A stretch of DNA of 64,000 nt, from contig JAVLRN010000005.1 in NCBI GenBank assembly GCA_032821775.1, positions 1,054,001 through 1,118,000 of the forward strand, given 5' to 3'. The notes beneath the pieces were generated by a model, which was given only the letters and a program-made list of their open reading frames with translations, made no database searches and had not been told where the DNA came from. This DNA is from Sanguinoderma infundibulare (Eukaryota > Basidiomycota > Agaricomycetes > Polyporales > Polyporaceae). The position numbers and the translations under genes were made by a program. Positions 1 to 12,023 of this stretch are shown here, piece by piece (position 1 is the stretch's first letter; every line of letters starts with the position of its first letter).

Positions 1-176
1 CTGTCAGCCAATCAGAGAGCAGCGAATAGTCAAATCTAATCAGATAGAGCGCTGTCCAGGCTGTTGGATCTTATCAGATACCAGACTGGCGTGCCTGACC
101 ACTTGGACATTCGCGCCCGGTGTTCTCGACAGCAGCGACGGCAAAAGTGATATCGCACTACTCCCAAGCCATCACT

Positions 177-869
177 ATGGTCTGTTCCTCTCCTGAATTC
201 ATGCTTGTCATTGTCCTGAAGTCTGTGTTTAAATGACATACCTGATGCGCCCACCGTCGCCCGCTCGCCACTAGTCCCACACCGTCGACATCCCCCAGGA
301 GCTCAAGGGTGCGCTTCGCAAGTTCAGATTCGCCAGGAGAAATGCCGGCCACGCCGCGATGGTCATCAAGATCAACAAACAGAAGCTGATCATGGAAGAG
401 GTCGAGCAGTTCGACGACATCAGCATCGAGGACCTCGCAGAAGGTGAGCACACGCACCACACCTTCACCCCACCCCTTGGCCATCATCGTGCTCGATCGC
501 TTCCCCACATCGCTCTCCCCCGCCACCTTGCGTTTCTGTGGTGACCCCGCCGCACGTTTTCAGAACTTCCCGAGAACGCCCCGCGATACGTCTTGCTCTC
601 GTACGAGCTTAACCATTCCGATGGACGGAAGAGCTTCCCCCTCGTACTCGTCAATTGGGCACCGACGTCAAGTGAGATGGGTCTCCTGACTCTACATGCC
701 AGTGCCTTCCTCGACTTCCAGTCTACTGTGCGTACCCATCCCATTCGACCACTTTGTCCTCCACTGACCCTTGCGCTCCGTGCAGGCCGACGTGAGCAAG
801 GTGATTGAAGTCCGGGATGGAGCGGAGAGCTTCACAAAGGACTTGATCGATCAAAAGCTCCTCGGTTGA
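177..869 (+). CDS. GMF1: Glia maturation factor-like ADF-homology protein (GMF/Aim7)
   Basis: Small ADF/cofilin-fold protein. In the GMF family this protein binds the Arp2/3 complex, inhibits nucleation and promotes debranching of actin networks (family knowledge). I read four exons: 177-179 (ATG alone), 275-443, 564-727 and 786-869, giving 139 residues, the usual GMF length. The first exon is just the start codon, followed by GTctgt; the product then begins M-SHTVDIPQELK. The typical core PRYVLLSYEL and FPLVLVNWAP is present, and the protein ends in a short DLIDQKLLG helix. The start choice depends on the one-codon exon, which is common for this family in basidiomycetes, but I infer it rather than prove it. 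Nothing recognisable precedes it at the window edge. Confidence 0.9.
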
Positions 870-992
870 GTGCTTGCGTGTGAAGACCATCGTATACCTG
901 TGGAACCCACATTGAGTAAACCACCATGCTGTATGATATCCTGATATGTCCGAGCGTTGCATTGTACTGCTATCGAAACAGCGTCCCGTATA

Positions 993-2564
993 TCACCGGG
1001 CATATGCGTCCATGATCCCCGCGAGCACCCAGCAGTTGCCCACCACATATATCAGTCCCCTAACCCATAGTCCGAAGAAGACGTTCTGGCCCAGGAACTC
1101 GAGCTTGTACGCTTCGCTCAGCCATAGTGCTTGCGTCCCGATCCACACCGCTCCATACGCAAGCACACGGCGGCCTGACATCGACAGTTGAGGTATCAGA
1201 AGAGGGAGGAAGAGCGTGTACCACAAGAAGTACTGTTCGTGACAGCACTGTGAGTAAGAGGATGCTATTGTACCGTCTGGGATAGACTCACCTGCGACGT
1301 GCAGACCTTATTGAATATGACGAACACGAACGTCTGCACGGTCCACGCGAACACCAGGTCCTCTCTCCGACGACCGAACAACAACCCCGTGCCAAGCGCG
1401 AGGGTCATTTGCGGCACGAAGCTCGTTAACGGGGATCGAAGGAGGCGCTTCCAACCTGACCCCTCAGGCAGAGGCTCTCCGAATGACGGGTATGTGAGGT
1501 AGACCAAGTAAAAATACGGCGAGAAGTTGTGTCGGTGATCAAGCCGGTGGAGGTGGTACAGATAGGATTCTTCGAGGAAAGGTTGTCCCCAACTGTCATT
1601 ACGATTGTGATCGTCAGACTTGATCTCAACGCCGGTCATGCGCATACATGAGACAAGGACACTTACATAGCATACATAGCTGCACCCAGGCCCAAGAAGG
1701 TCGACCCACTGATTAACCCGAACCTGACCGTACGCGCGTTCACGACGAAGCGCAGGTATCCCGCCCAGCCTCGTCCACCCAGTCCATGCTGTCTCCCGAT
1801 CACCCCCAGGCACGCGACGCCATAGATGAACGGGTATATTTTCCAGTGCGTCGACAGCCCGAGGAGGACCGCGGACAGGTCCCAGTTGCCCCGTAGCGCG
1901 TAGTAGAGGGTCGCGAGGACGAAGAGCGACAGCACAGACTCTGACGAGCCGCGCGTGGAGATGGTGAAGACGAGCGGGCTGAGGAGGTGCAGCGAGACCA
2001 AGAACGTCGCCCGTCGCCATATAGCTTCATCTCCGTCTTTCGCGTGCACAGCACTGGACGGGGTTTTCTCGACCGAACCTCTTGAAGGGCCGTGCGCCGA
2101 GACGCCAGGGAGGATGACAGAGACGAGGAGGTTGTGCATGAGCACGCCCGCAAGGATGTCCGCTGCTGCGAACAGGAACTTGCCAAACGAAGGGTGCAGC
2201 CATTCGTTCGGAGCGAGGAGGACGGCGAGCAACGGGGTGTAGCGGTAGGTTGCCCGCGTATACGGGCTTGCCCAGACGAATAGCCGTTAGACTGGCGACG
2301 TGCACACAAAACCATGCATGCTTACCTTCCGATGTTGAAGTACGTTGCCAGAGGACCCTCCGCGCGGTTCTCCGGGGACGGGTGCAGCAGGAACCGAGCA
2401 GCGTCGCTAAAGACGCGATAGTCCACGTCGGTGTATTTGACTACGGAGTGCGCATCGTGCCACTCGCTGTAGACGATGAGCGCGAGGCGTAGCAGTGAGG
2501 ATATCAAGAGGATGCGCCGGAACGATGGCACATGTCGGAGGATGTGGTCAAAGCACAAAGACAT
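993..2564 (-). CDS. GPI14: GPI mannosyltransferase 1 catalytic subunit (PIG-M family)
   Basis: Adds the first alpha-1,4 mannose, from dolichol-phosphate-mannose, to the GPI anchor precursor at the luminal face of the ER. Exons 2564-2326, 2266-1667, 1592-1292 and 1232-993 join in frame to 459 residues, the expected size. Near the N-terminus lies [19 protein letters not shown]; its DVD-like acidic motif in the first luminal loop is the family's catalytic signature. It is followed by [32 protein letters not shown] and RHNFSPYFY, all strong PIG-M blocks. The remainder is hydrophobic, consistent with a multi-pass ER membrane protein. The start was set at MSLCFDHIL because the open frame further upstream lacks similarity. 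It probably acts with a PBN1/PIG-X partner not in this window. Confidence 0.95.
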
Positions 2565-3341
2565 GGCACGCGTCGCGCCAAGCGCGCCGTCCCTTAGTCC
2601 CATCCAAAATAGCGAAAGCCCGTTGTCGTGCCCCTCAAGGTCAAGAATGTTGACCGGAACTCCGAGTCGCAGCGTCGTGACAAGATACACATACCTGACT
2701 GCTCATGCCCCCATACGCACAGATGCTCCCCCCGATATTCATCTGCTACTCACCGCCGTTGGACTCCCCGCACGTTATTGACCTTGCATTCGGTACAAGC
2801 TTAGTGCCTGAACGTCAGATATGCATACTACCCATACCGCAACGCAACCACTCAAGTAGCTACTCTCCATGCTGTCTTTGAGCCATTTATACTCGCGGAG
2901 GATGACTGAGGACGTTCTGGATGTTGATGGTGATGTCAAGCGCAACCGATGAGCGATATAATCCTTAGACAAGTGTAATTCAGCTCTCTTGAAGGCTTCT
3001 TGTCGTCATCGCCTTCGCCCTCGTCAGGATGAGGCGGCGGAGGATGCGAAGGCAAGATCTCTGCCAGGCTGATGGTACGTAAGGACTTGTACGGCCATTC
3101 TTTATCCCGAACCATCGTATGGACTTGTTGGAAGCTGCAAGAGATTAGGCGAGCAGTACTCGAGCGGTGTCAAATGAGAAGCTGAGGGAGGGTTCTATGC
3201 CCGGTTTCACAAACATGCAACAGAACTCCTGGGCTTGGTCAGCTGTTTGTAGGGATCGTCCAACGTACCTGGCTGAACTGCAGCCACAGCGGAATCCCTG
3301 TCACACCAGACGTCGAGCGGACACAACTAGAAAGCCATAAT
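2565..3341. other. Gap between GPI14 and uL3m with possible exon-like minus-strand segment
   Basis: No complete gene could be supported. On the minus strand, about 3140-2985, a protein-like stretch follows a clean acceptor (ttgcag, with a CTAAT branch point just upstream). It contains RDKEWPYKSLRTISLAEILP and then an acidic, lysine-ending tail. Another segment near 3300-3270 ends at a plausible donor (CCAG|gtacgt). I could not join these to an ATG: the only ATG after the uL3m stop runs into TAG after three codons. It may be a small multi-intron gene I failed to resolve, or UTR sequence. Confidence 0.3.
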
Positions 3342-4513
3342 CTATTCTCTGGGAACGAATGGGTTGCTAACACGGGTAGAAGGGGCCTCAATCACCGGAG
3401 GCAGCGCCTTCGCCAGCTCCTTCGTTCCAGCCGGGAACGGAAGGTCGAGAAGACCCCTCGGGAGAATCTTGTGGAAGTTGCCCTTCACATGGTTATGTTG
3501 CGAGAGCTGCGTCATCCTCTTCTTCGCGTCGCGGACCATGACTTGCGCGTCGTCCACGCCAGGCACGCACCCACGCACAAAGATGAGATCGAGGTCCGAG
3601 TCGACGCGGAGGACGGCAAGATTTTGGGTGGTGGTGCGCTCGCCACCCAGACGTCCAGCCATCTTCTTGCCAGGCCAGACACGACCGGGGTCCTGAGTGA
3701 CGACGAGCGTTAGACAGGCATAAACAGAGGACAGACGGGTAAACGTACTTGATGGGCACCAATGGCACCTGCTGCACGGTGCGAGACAGACACACCGTGA
3801 CTTGCGCGCAGACCCTTGAAGTTCCACCGTTTCATAGTACCCTGGAAGCCCTTACCAATCCTGACAGGCAAGGTGAGCGCGCTGAATATGGGAAAGGATG
3901 GCAAACGTGACGTACGACTTCGCAATTACATCCACGTACTGACCGGGAACAAAGTGGATTGCAGACAATGTCGTCCCTAATCGCGTTTGTCGCATCACGC
4001 AACTTCAGCAGTATGTCTGCATGTTGCTCACCGACAGGCACATGAGCATCTGGTGACACCGGGAACTCCTTGACGATACGTTTTGGAGCCACACCAGCTT
4101 TCTTAAAGTGGCCTAGCATTGGCTTCGTCATATTCTTCACCGACCTATCCGATGCCGCGAGCTGAACGGCATGATACTCCGAATTGTCTTCCCGGACCGT
4201 GCGGATGTTCGCGGTGACTTGGCAGTTCTCCAGCTGTGCTACAGCTATTGGGCTTGGTCACGAACGCTCAAAAGCGGACAAAACGCACCTGCAGAACCGT
4301 CACAGGGAACCGCACCCCGAAGCTATCCCACATCACTGTCATCCCCCGCTTCCGCGCGATGAGACCTGTCCGGACGGAGTTTGGTTTCCACTTGCTGGCA
4401 GCAGCGGCGGTCGAGGACTCGGCCTCAGCGGCCGCATTGGCGATGGCCGTAGTGCGGAGTGCTCTACATCGAGGAATGGCGGAGCGTGTCCCGAAGGACC
4501 ATAGTCTGAGCAT
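3342..4513 (-). CDS. MRPL9: Mitochondrial large-subunit ribosomal protein uL3m
   Basis: Mitochondrial homologue of bacterial ribosomal protein L3, which binds near the 3' part of large-subunit rRNA and helps shape the peptidyl transferase centre. Exons 4513-4289, 4233-4032, 3976-3916, 3860-3749 and 3692-3342 give 316 residues with consistent phases. The first ~40 residues are rich in Ala, Arg and Ser, like a mitochondrial targeting sequence. The L3 body follows: [55 protein letters not shown] with ASHG, and [19 protein letters not shown]. The C-terminal ~50 residues extend beyond bacterial L3, as is common in fungal mitochondrial versions. It is divergently transcribed from the RRN6-like gene across a 177-bp spacer. 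Confidence 0.95.
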
Positions 4514-4690
4514 GGCGGACGGGAGGAGTGTATGATACTGTGCTGCCAGCGCTCACAGACGCGTCTCAATTTTGTGACGCGCCGCGTCGGTCGGGACCTC
4601 GGACACCAGACTTCCTCCCGACCCTGCACGTTACGGCTCGTCTGCCCCCCTCGCGGCTGCTCAAATCTTCTTTTCCGCTAGTCCAATGGA
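4514..4690. promoter_or_regulatory. Short shared upstream region of uL3m and RRN6-like gene
   Basis: The 177 bp between two divergent start codons must hold both promoters. I see no clear TATA box. The pairing is notable because both genes serve ribosome production (mitochondrial ribosome and rRNA synthesis). Confidence 0.45.
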
Positions 4691-7600
4691 ATGGATGCGT
4701 GGCCCGGGTATTGCGATGAACAAGCTACGACCGCTCCGGAGAAGAAGGGGAAGAGAAAGGCTGAAGACAAGCGGGTAGAAGGGCCTTGGCGTTTCCCCTT
4801 CCTCGACCATGGTACTCTCGGTGCGGCATCCTTAAAGAAGATACAGACACATCACCGGAAGAAAGAGCACTACGAATGGACTTTTGCTGCGGGGAATACG
4901 CCTGGTATGTTTCGGCCTCGCGTGAATCTGAGTCGCAGCTCACCCTGTGCGCAGAGTACAAGCTGGTCCCATGCGATGGCCCGCTAGAAGTATTTCCTCC
5001 GACGCGTCCCAAGCCCTTGCGTGCTCCCAAGATTACTCAGCTTCAACGTGCAGAGCAGGGGGTTCGTACCTCAAAGTTTTATGGTCGCGTCATGCTTACC
5101 CTCGGATGCATAGGCTCACTTCCTCCGGACACACTATCCGGACGTCGATATACCAGCAGAACTGATTCGAGAAGAAATCACCGAGGAAGAACGTATCTCA
5201 AAGGACTTACAGTGCAACGATGTGCTTTCCGGAAACATGATGGACACGATCTCATTCCAAGTCGCTCCGAGAGACTACGCCTACGTTGCGTTTCCGATGG
5301 GAGAGACAGGCTGCCAATTGAGTGAGCAGAAGCATGAGTACATCCAATTCGTATGACCCACTGACGAACTCATTTTGATAGATATGTCGCCGCTTGTTGT
5401 ACATAGCAAGACGAAGATGGAGCTCAAGCCTACGAGTGAACCTATTTATACTTTTGACACCCCCATACAACAAGTCTTGGCTAGTCCTTACACGACAGAG
5501 GTTGGCCAGGATAAGACCGGTAAGTTATCAGGCTTTATCCCACGGCTGTTGCACTGTTTCATATAGATCCGGGCTATCAGGTCCCGTTCTTGGCGTCAGG
5601 ACCATGGGTTTAGCTAGCTTCATGCAAGTCAGAGTCGCACGCGTAACACATGCTGTCGAGCTCGTCCCTCTTATCACTGTTCAACGGTCCGATATTGGCG
5701 ACAAGCACGCTGTCGACATGTCAATATTCCGATTGGACACCACTATTGGATATGTTGCTAACGAGATCGGGGACGTTTTCCGTTGCCGTGCGGTGGACTC
5801 GAAGACCGTGATGTGAGTTGGAACCTTCTGCGCACAGTGAGTGGACGCTGATTCATATATTCTATAGAGAGCAAGTACACGCTGCGAACTCTCAGGATAC
5901 ACTTCTGTGCCGTATAGCTGCACATGAGACTCGAGACAAAGTGGTCGCTACCTTTGACGCGACCGCGACTGTCCTAGACTTGCGAGTACGTGGAGGCAGT
6001 GATGTCTGTCATTCCTCAATGCTTAACCATTCTTCATTAGGCGGGAAAGAAACCATATGATCTTTTCACCGCATCGAAGCCAGGTGTCAAACTGACCTCA
6101 ATCGAGTCCCCGAGTGAAGATCACACGCTCCGTCTGGTCTCTACTGACGAAATCCTTTGGTTGGACGAGCGGTACACGCGAAAGCCACTGCTAGCAGTCA
6201 AGCATAACAGGGAGTTCGACCTCACGTTAAGCACACGAACACGCGTCCTAACGAGTAGTGAGATTACATCACGCGTTTCCGAGCCTCGAGCACACGCTTA
6301 ACCCTCCATAGGCCCTCTGACATTCCTGATGTCTCGGCGGAACTCCTTGGTGACCGTGTACGACGTCTCTCGAGACAACGAGGATCTCGTCCACCTCGTC
6401 CATATGCATGGTCCCCCCAACGCGTTGCCACCTATTGTCCGCCCGGATGGCCCCCACTTCGGTTTTGCACTCTATCAGCAGCCCACCTTGATCGGAACCA
6501 AACACGTTAGCCTCCTTCACCTGTCCGAACGTGGGGGCGTCTCACTTCTCAACCTAGACCACATATCAGCGGACACGGCCCCTCCAGAAACATTCATGAC
6601 CCAGCCACGACGAGCCCCTTGGACGCCCGATGTGCACGAACTCGGACAGGCGGCCGATGTGAAGCGTGTCGATGATGGTCCCCTTGCCGGTAGGGCGCAA
6701 ACTGTTGTCAACCTGCAGTCCGCGTATCAGAGTAAGGACAACGTAACCGTGTTCATGGCAATCGCTGACAGATCTTGTAGGACTCTTCATGGAACGGAAG
6801 GATAAAAGTTTGACGGCGCAGAGCAATGCCGTAAACGATACTTTGGAACGTATGCCTAGGTTTTGGCAGGATCCAGGTGCTCCAGCCGAACATGCACTGA
6901 CGACGTTTGTATTGCCTGCTTTCTGCCCCCTGAACGAGACCATTGACAATCTCCGGTGTTAGATTCGATATCACAATGCGCACTGGTGACGAACCCGCGG
7001 ACGCATCAAGGAACGACTGGGCGACTGGTAGCTCGCTCGACTGTGCTGCCGGATACCGCGCGCTCGAGAAAGGGCGAATCCCTCGAGAGCGGTTAGCGCG
7101 GGATGCCCCGTGGCATCTGGACGTCTCCTCTTTGATTCGTCTCCACGTCCCAGAGTTCGACGAAGAGCCCCAGAAGACGATCGAGAACCTCGCGCGTTAC
7201 AGCCTTGCCGACGACGCACAGCGGACGGCGGACTCCTACCGTAGGGAAACGGAAGCTCGATCTCAGCTCGCGCTAGACCTAGCGCTGTCCGCCGACGTCT
7301 TCTCGATGAACCGGCCTGGCAAAGATCCGCCCGCGTCCTTGGACGACGATGTGCTGAGCATCTCGCTGTCGACACGGGCGATGACTCTTGGAGATTTGGA
7401 ACCGCCTCCGGTGCAATTCGGCTTCCTCCGACCCGTTCGAAAGGCCGTTCAATGGAACCATGCGAAAGACTCCGATGACGAGACAGGACGCGAGGATGAG
7501 GCCGAGGACTCTTCGAAGATTAGCTTGCCCCCTGGAGTGCTTCTTCTGCTACAAGAGTGGGAGGTGGGATCGGATCCCCGGCAATACGTCTATCGTGACC

Positions 7601-8004
7601 CATACGACGATTTCACCGCAGCGCCTGCGACAGCACCTCGTCGTCCAGTAAAAGAACCCGCCGCAGGGGAACTGCCGGTGGAGCGTAGAGTTCCAAGGCA
7701 AATTCCAACCCAACGGCCGCCCGCGATAGCGTCTTCGATCGCTCATGCACCTCCAGTTATCGCGGCGAGCCAGCCTCCCGTCTCCACACGTCGACCGCTC
7801 GTCGCCGCTCGCTCTGAAGGCACGATCGGTACCCAGGCACCGCGGCCCCCGATGACTGACAGCCAACCAACGGATCCTTGGGCCGCTCCGCCTTCTTCAC
7901 AGGACGTGCCCTTCGCGAGCACACAGGTACTGCCTGGCCCCCATGGCGGCAGGGCACCCGCAGCGAAGAAAAAGGCGGCTAAGAAACGGTTGGGAGGATT
8001 CTGA
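4691..8004 (+). CDS. RRN6-like RNA polymerase I core factor subunit
   Basis: Probable homologue of RRN6/TAF1C, the WD-type subunit of the RNA polymerase I core factor/SL1 that recruits Pol I to rDNA promoters in the nucleolus. Multi-exon: exon 1 is 4691-4904 (starting MDAWPGYCDEQ, a Lys-rich segment), several short exons lie to about 6760, and a long final exon runs from about 6950 to 8004. Family-like blocks are LGVRT in the beta-propeller region and a SRRNSLVTVYDVSR segment. The C-terminal half is disordered and rich in Pro, Ser and Thr, ending SQDVPFASTQVLPGPHGGR and a final KKKAAKKRLGGF. That basic Gly-Phe end is the hallmark of fungal RRN6-like proteins. Overall conservation is weak, as expected for this fast-evolving family. 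Internal splice sites were not all fixed, and an upstream overlapping ATG at 4686 is in another frame and closes early. Confidence 0.75.
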
Positions 8005-8321
8005 AGCTTTGAAACTTGGACGGAGGCCTCGGTGGGTCATGCGATGCCATTGCACAGGACTAGGATCTGGATTTGGGTCCATTTTGTGCATCTGATAGGA
8101 TAGAGATCGACTTGGAAACCTTATTAAGTATGGCCGAGATTGCTAGCTTGCACTACGGTGCGCGTGCTCGGCGCGTGCGTAATGACATGCGTATAGTGCG
8201 CCGAGTTCTGCATGACGTACGTCCAGGATGACATATGCGGTCTCCGGAGCCTTGAGAAGACAGGTGCATGAGTGGATGGGGACGTTTGAGCGGATGAGAA
8301 GAGTGAGGGAGGTGAGGAGGG
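8005..8321. other. Intergenic region before the mitochondrial carrier gene
   Basis: About 317 bp between the RRN6-like stop and the best candidate start of the carrier. I see no convincing ORF, RNA gene or repeat. It must contain the 3' end of one gene and the promoter of the next. Confidence 0.5.
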
Positions 8322-10184
8322 ATGACGTTAGAGTGGGGGATATATATGGGCATAGCTGTAGCCGGTGTATTCCTCGGTTGTTTGGCACTCGGCGTCGGTG
8401 CTCTTCTTGTCTTGCACTCATCCCCTCCTCGCCCTCCCTTCGTCTGCGCCTTGGATCGCCGCTCCCACAACACGCTCGTGCGAACGCACGGAAACGGACT
8501 GTTGCCCGGCCAGTGACAGCGTCCTATGTGCGAGAGAAGGTAGCACATCCCACCTCCCTCCCCGGTCGCGCCTCTGCACCCGAGGCGGAGCCCCTCGACC
8601 GACAGTTGACCGACGCTTCTCCCTGCAGGCCCCGAAACCCTTTGTTTGACTCGGCTACGTTCAATGAGTCTCTCAAAAGTGCCTGCTTTCTCCGTGCCCG
8701 CTGCGGTCTCGCCTCGCGCGACGGTAGTCTCACGTTTTTCTTTCCTTCTCTGCAGGCAACAAGGCGGTCGTCTGCGCGCTCTCGGCGAGCTATGTGTCGA
8801 CATTCGCGGGGTACCCGGTGAGTCCCGCGCCGCTCGTGCGATGGCATGTAGGAGCCTGACGCGTCCTCGAAAGCTCGACTCGATCAAGTCGAGACTCCAG
8901 ACGACGCGACAGCGCGTTTCTATCCCGAGGCTCGCCCTAACCGTCTATCAAGAGGAGGGTATCGTCGGTTTCTATCGGGGGCTTTGGATCCCCCTGATGA
9001 CTATCTCCTTCGTTCGTGCGTCATCCCTCCTCATGTTCTGCGACCATTTTCGGACCCATCGCGCCCCCTAGGTGCTGCATCTTTCACCATCTACTCGCGG
9101 ACAAAGGAGTACTATCGCGACCGCCACTGGTTGTCACGCAACCGAATCTTCGACGTCTCCGCCGTCGGAGGAATCAGGTACGAACGCCGTTGGATGAGCT
9201 CCCTGCCCGCGACGTTTACCGACTGACGGCAGTGGTGCGCTCTCCGGTTCTCTGATCTCCTTTGGGAGTGCGCGTACGTACGGCCATTCTTCGCGTGTGA
9301 ACCTCTTCTCTGATTCCTTTCACAGCGTTCGAGCTCGTGAAGGTGAGAGCGGCCTAGGTGCGCGTCGAACGCCGCTCTCGATTCTGACCACCGCTCCAGG
9401 TCAGACGACAGCTCGAGTACTCGATAGCGGCTAGCAAAGGCGTCCGACTAGAGAAAGCCCCGAATACGGTCGAGGCGGTCCGCGACATCTTCCGGACCAG
9501 CGGCCTGCTCGGGTTGTATACCGGCTTCAGGCTACATTTCTGTGCGTGTGTCGTTACGCGCCACACATAATGGTCATCAGGAACGCTGACCCCTCTCTCT
9601 CGATTCAGTGAGGGATACCCTGGGAACGGCTCTGTACTTCTTCGAATACGATGGCTTCCGGTACATTATGGGAAGAGATGCTTCTGGCGAGCAAGGCCCC
9701 ACCCCTTCATGGTTACCCATTCCGGCCTCATTAGTGCCCTTCGTATGCGGTTCACTGGCTGGCGTGACCTCTTGGGCACTCATTTACCCTCTTGACGTGT
9801 GAGTTGCGTTTTGGTCGCGTGGTTATACGCGCAAAACTGACTGGTCGTGCAGGGTTAAGACAAAGGTCCAGCAGCGCGCGTTGGCAAACGAGCGCCGGAG
9901 AGGCGTCTTCGAGACCTTTCATCGGCTCATCCGAGGTCGGTCTAGTCCTCGTCTCGTATTCTTGCGATGTCTGGTTGACGCTTATTTTGCGTTGTGAAGG
10001 ACCCGATCCTGACAACCCGAAGCCTTTGCTTCGGGGCATCGCCCGGCTGTACCAGGGATTAGGGGTGAGCGCGCTGCGAAGCGTGACGACGCATGGACTG
10101 CTCTGGACATTCTTTGACCTCACTGCGTCGTACATCGACCGTCTACCCAGCCGTGCTGACTGCGATGAGCAACAACCATCATAA
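8322..10184 (+). CDS. Mitochondrial carrier family (SLC25) transporter
   Basis: Six-transmembrane inner-membrane carrier with three repeats. Well-supported exons are 8756-8817, 8874-9015, 9072-9177, 9233-9273, 9326-9342 (only 17 nt), 9400-9541, 9609-9798, 9853-9935 and 10000-10184. The PxDxxKxRxQ signatures are PLDSIKSRLQ in repeat 1, PFELVKVRRQ in repeat 2 (Asp replaced by Glu) and PLDVVKTKVQ in repeat 3. Repeat-end motifs GIVGFYRGLW, GLLGLYTGF and GIARLYQGLG are also visible. The N-terminus is uncertain: an ATG at 8322 with a donor after GCTGTAGCCG gives the right phase and reads ..AVAGNKAVVCALSAS, but requires a ~390-nt first intron. The ATG at 8664 does not give the needed phase. The substrate cannot be read from sequence. 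Confidence 0.85.
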
Positions 10185-10563
10185 TAGACCGACGGCGACG
10201 GGGTTGGGCACCCGTGCGCTGGTGTATATGTATATATTAGACTCCTGCCTAATTGTATCGAGGATGCCCGAAACTTGCTCTATGCCATATGCCGGACTGC
10301 ACGCGCGCGTGGCTGGCGGAGGCGGGCGCGCTCTATGTATCATACGGCCTTTCTTGTACGTTACATAGAAGCTGATACACCACAAATTGCACTGGTTTTC
10401 TTGTGGACGGCGCGGTATGAACCGTTCAATCAGGATGTTACAGTTTATGCAAAAATTCGATTGCAGAGGCAGGGCTACAAATTAGGGATACAACATCGAC
10501 AGCGAGAACATGGGATAGCAGGGTATTAAAGGGGGTTGGTAATCGGGGACTGGACGACGAGAG
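10185..10563. other. 3' intergenic region between convergent genes
   Basis: The carrier (plus) and BUB2 (minus) converge here. Only short non-conserved frames are present, and I see no repeat or RNA gene. It probably holds both 3' UTRs and transcription ends. Confidence 0.5.
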
Positions 10564-11822
10564 CTACTCCCGAGTAGCATATGGATGTTTGACCAACTCG
10601 TCGTAGAGATCACTTGGTAAATCCCTCACCAGTGTAACAGCGATGCCAATGACAGGCAACGCCTCCAACGGAGGGAATGTGCGAAGGAGCCGCATGGGAC
10701 TAATAAGCGAGGGATGTCAGCCGCACGGTTGCAGGACGTTTCAGGCCAGACTCCTCACCTGGAGGAGCGCATCACCTCGTCTCGCATGAGAAGCAACTGC
10801 GCAATGACGCAGAGGACGTTTAGGTGGACGCCGAAAGCGAGCAGGAAGTCCCATAGTAGGAGGACTTGGTCGAGCGGTGGTGTGCACGCGCAGAGAGTGA
10901 GGACCGCTGGGCAAGGAGGTCAGAAAAGGGGTGAAATGTGAGAAGGGCATTACGTACAAGGAAACGCGTAGATTTCTGCGGAGAGGTTTTTTGAGCGTAG
11001 GTAGGCATACAGCTCGGGGTCGACGATCTTGAGGCAACGGTCCAGCAGCTGGCGGGACATGAGCATCTCGGGCAGTGGTTGTGGAGACGTGCGTACCTTG
11101 AGACCACAGTGGACGCCCTCGAGCGTCGGCTGGACGTACAGCGGACATGACTCCTCGATGAACTTGGCGAAGCAGTAGAAAGCCTCGAGCTCGGAAGGCA
11201 TTGTGTATAGGAACGGGGCGGCGAGTACGTTCATGCCTTGCACGTACGTGAAGCCGAGTTGATCGTTCTCTTGTCGATCTGGGGTGCATGAGGGCGGACG
11301 TGTGGTAAAGAAGGTACAGCGAGACTCACCGTGATTCCGCCACACGAACGCATCTAGTAATCGGACTAGCATGTCCTCGCTCACGCGCTCCTTGAAGCCC
11401 CGGTCCGTAGCCAACGTCCTTCGCGCATTTGAGATACATGGATTCCGGGCCACGTCTGGCGGGCTCACCTGAAGGTATCGTTCCTGATCTTTTCCCGAAC
11501 GTCGCAGGGGCCCCGTCCGACATACTCCAGGAACGCGTCTGCTGAGACGTCTCGCACTCGAAGAAGGATCTTCCATATCCTCGGTCGTAGCGTTGGGTCC
11601 TGCGGGTGGAGATGTGTGTGAGGCGGGTGTGCGCGGATAGTCCCCGAACCCAAGACATACCACGCCGGAGGGGATCCCGTCCACAAGAATTAGTCGCCGA
11701 AGCTTCTTGGTCGCCTCGTCCATTTCCGTCGCCAGTCGGGTCTTGGACGCGATCTTGTACTGGTTGAGGATTTTACTAAACGAGTGCGCCGTCTGCGCGG
11801 CAGAAGGGTCCGAGGTCGCCAT
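10564..11822 (-). CDS. BUB2: TBC-domain GTPase-activating protein, mitotic exit checkpoint (BUB2)
   Basis: BUB2 (Cdc16 in fission yeast) works with BFA1/Byr4 at the spindle pole to keep the Tem1/Spg1 GTPase inactive until the spindle is positioned; also a septation regulator. The product begins MATSDPSAAQTAHSFSKIL and carries a TBC domain in short exons. Motif A is RPRIWKILLRV. The IxxDxxR region is degenerate (the segment around RNDTF), and motif B reads LGFTYVQGMNVLAAPFL, matching the family's YxQGM. Then come AFYCFAKFIEE, LYAYLRSKNLSAEIYAF and LLLWDFLLAFGVHLNV. The last exon ends LYDELVKHPYATRE. BUB2-type TBC proteins can depart from the dual-finger consensus, so the weak Arg-finger region is not a defect by itself. 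The spacer to the divergent adaptin gene is 201 bp. Confidence 0.9.
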
Positions 11823-12023
11823 GGGGGAAGGTGGGGAAGGAGGTGCGGTCAGGCACCGACGCTGAATCAGGTGTTCTCGGCTATTCACGCGCACGCTCGA
11901 GCTCCGTACAATCGCTTTGCTCGACATCTCCGACCACGCGCCGGCTATGCCCTCTCCCGCGACTCCCTCTGGCCCCGCTTGACATCGCTGGTCTGCTGCA
12001 ACTTCTGCAAAGCGCCTCACGCT

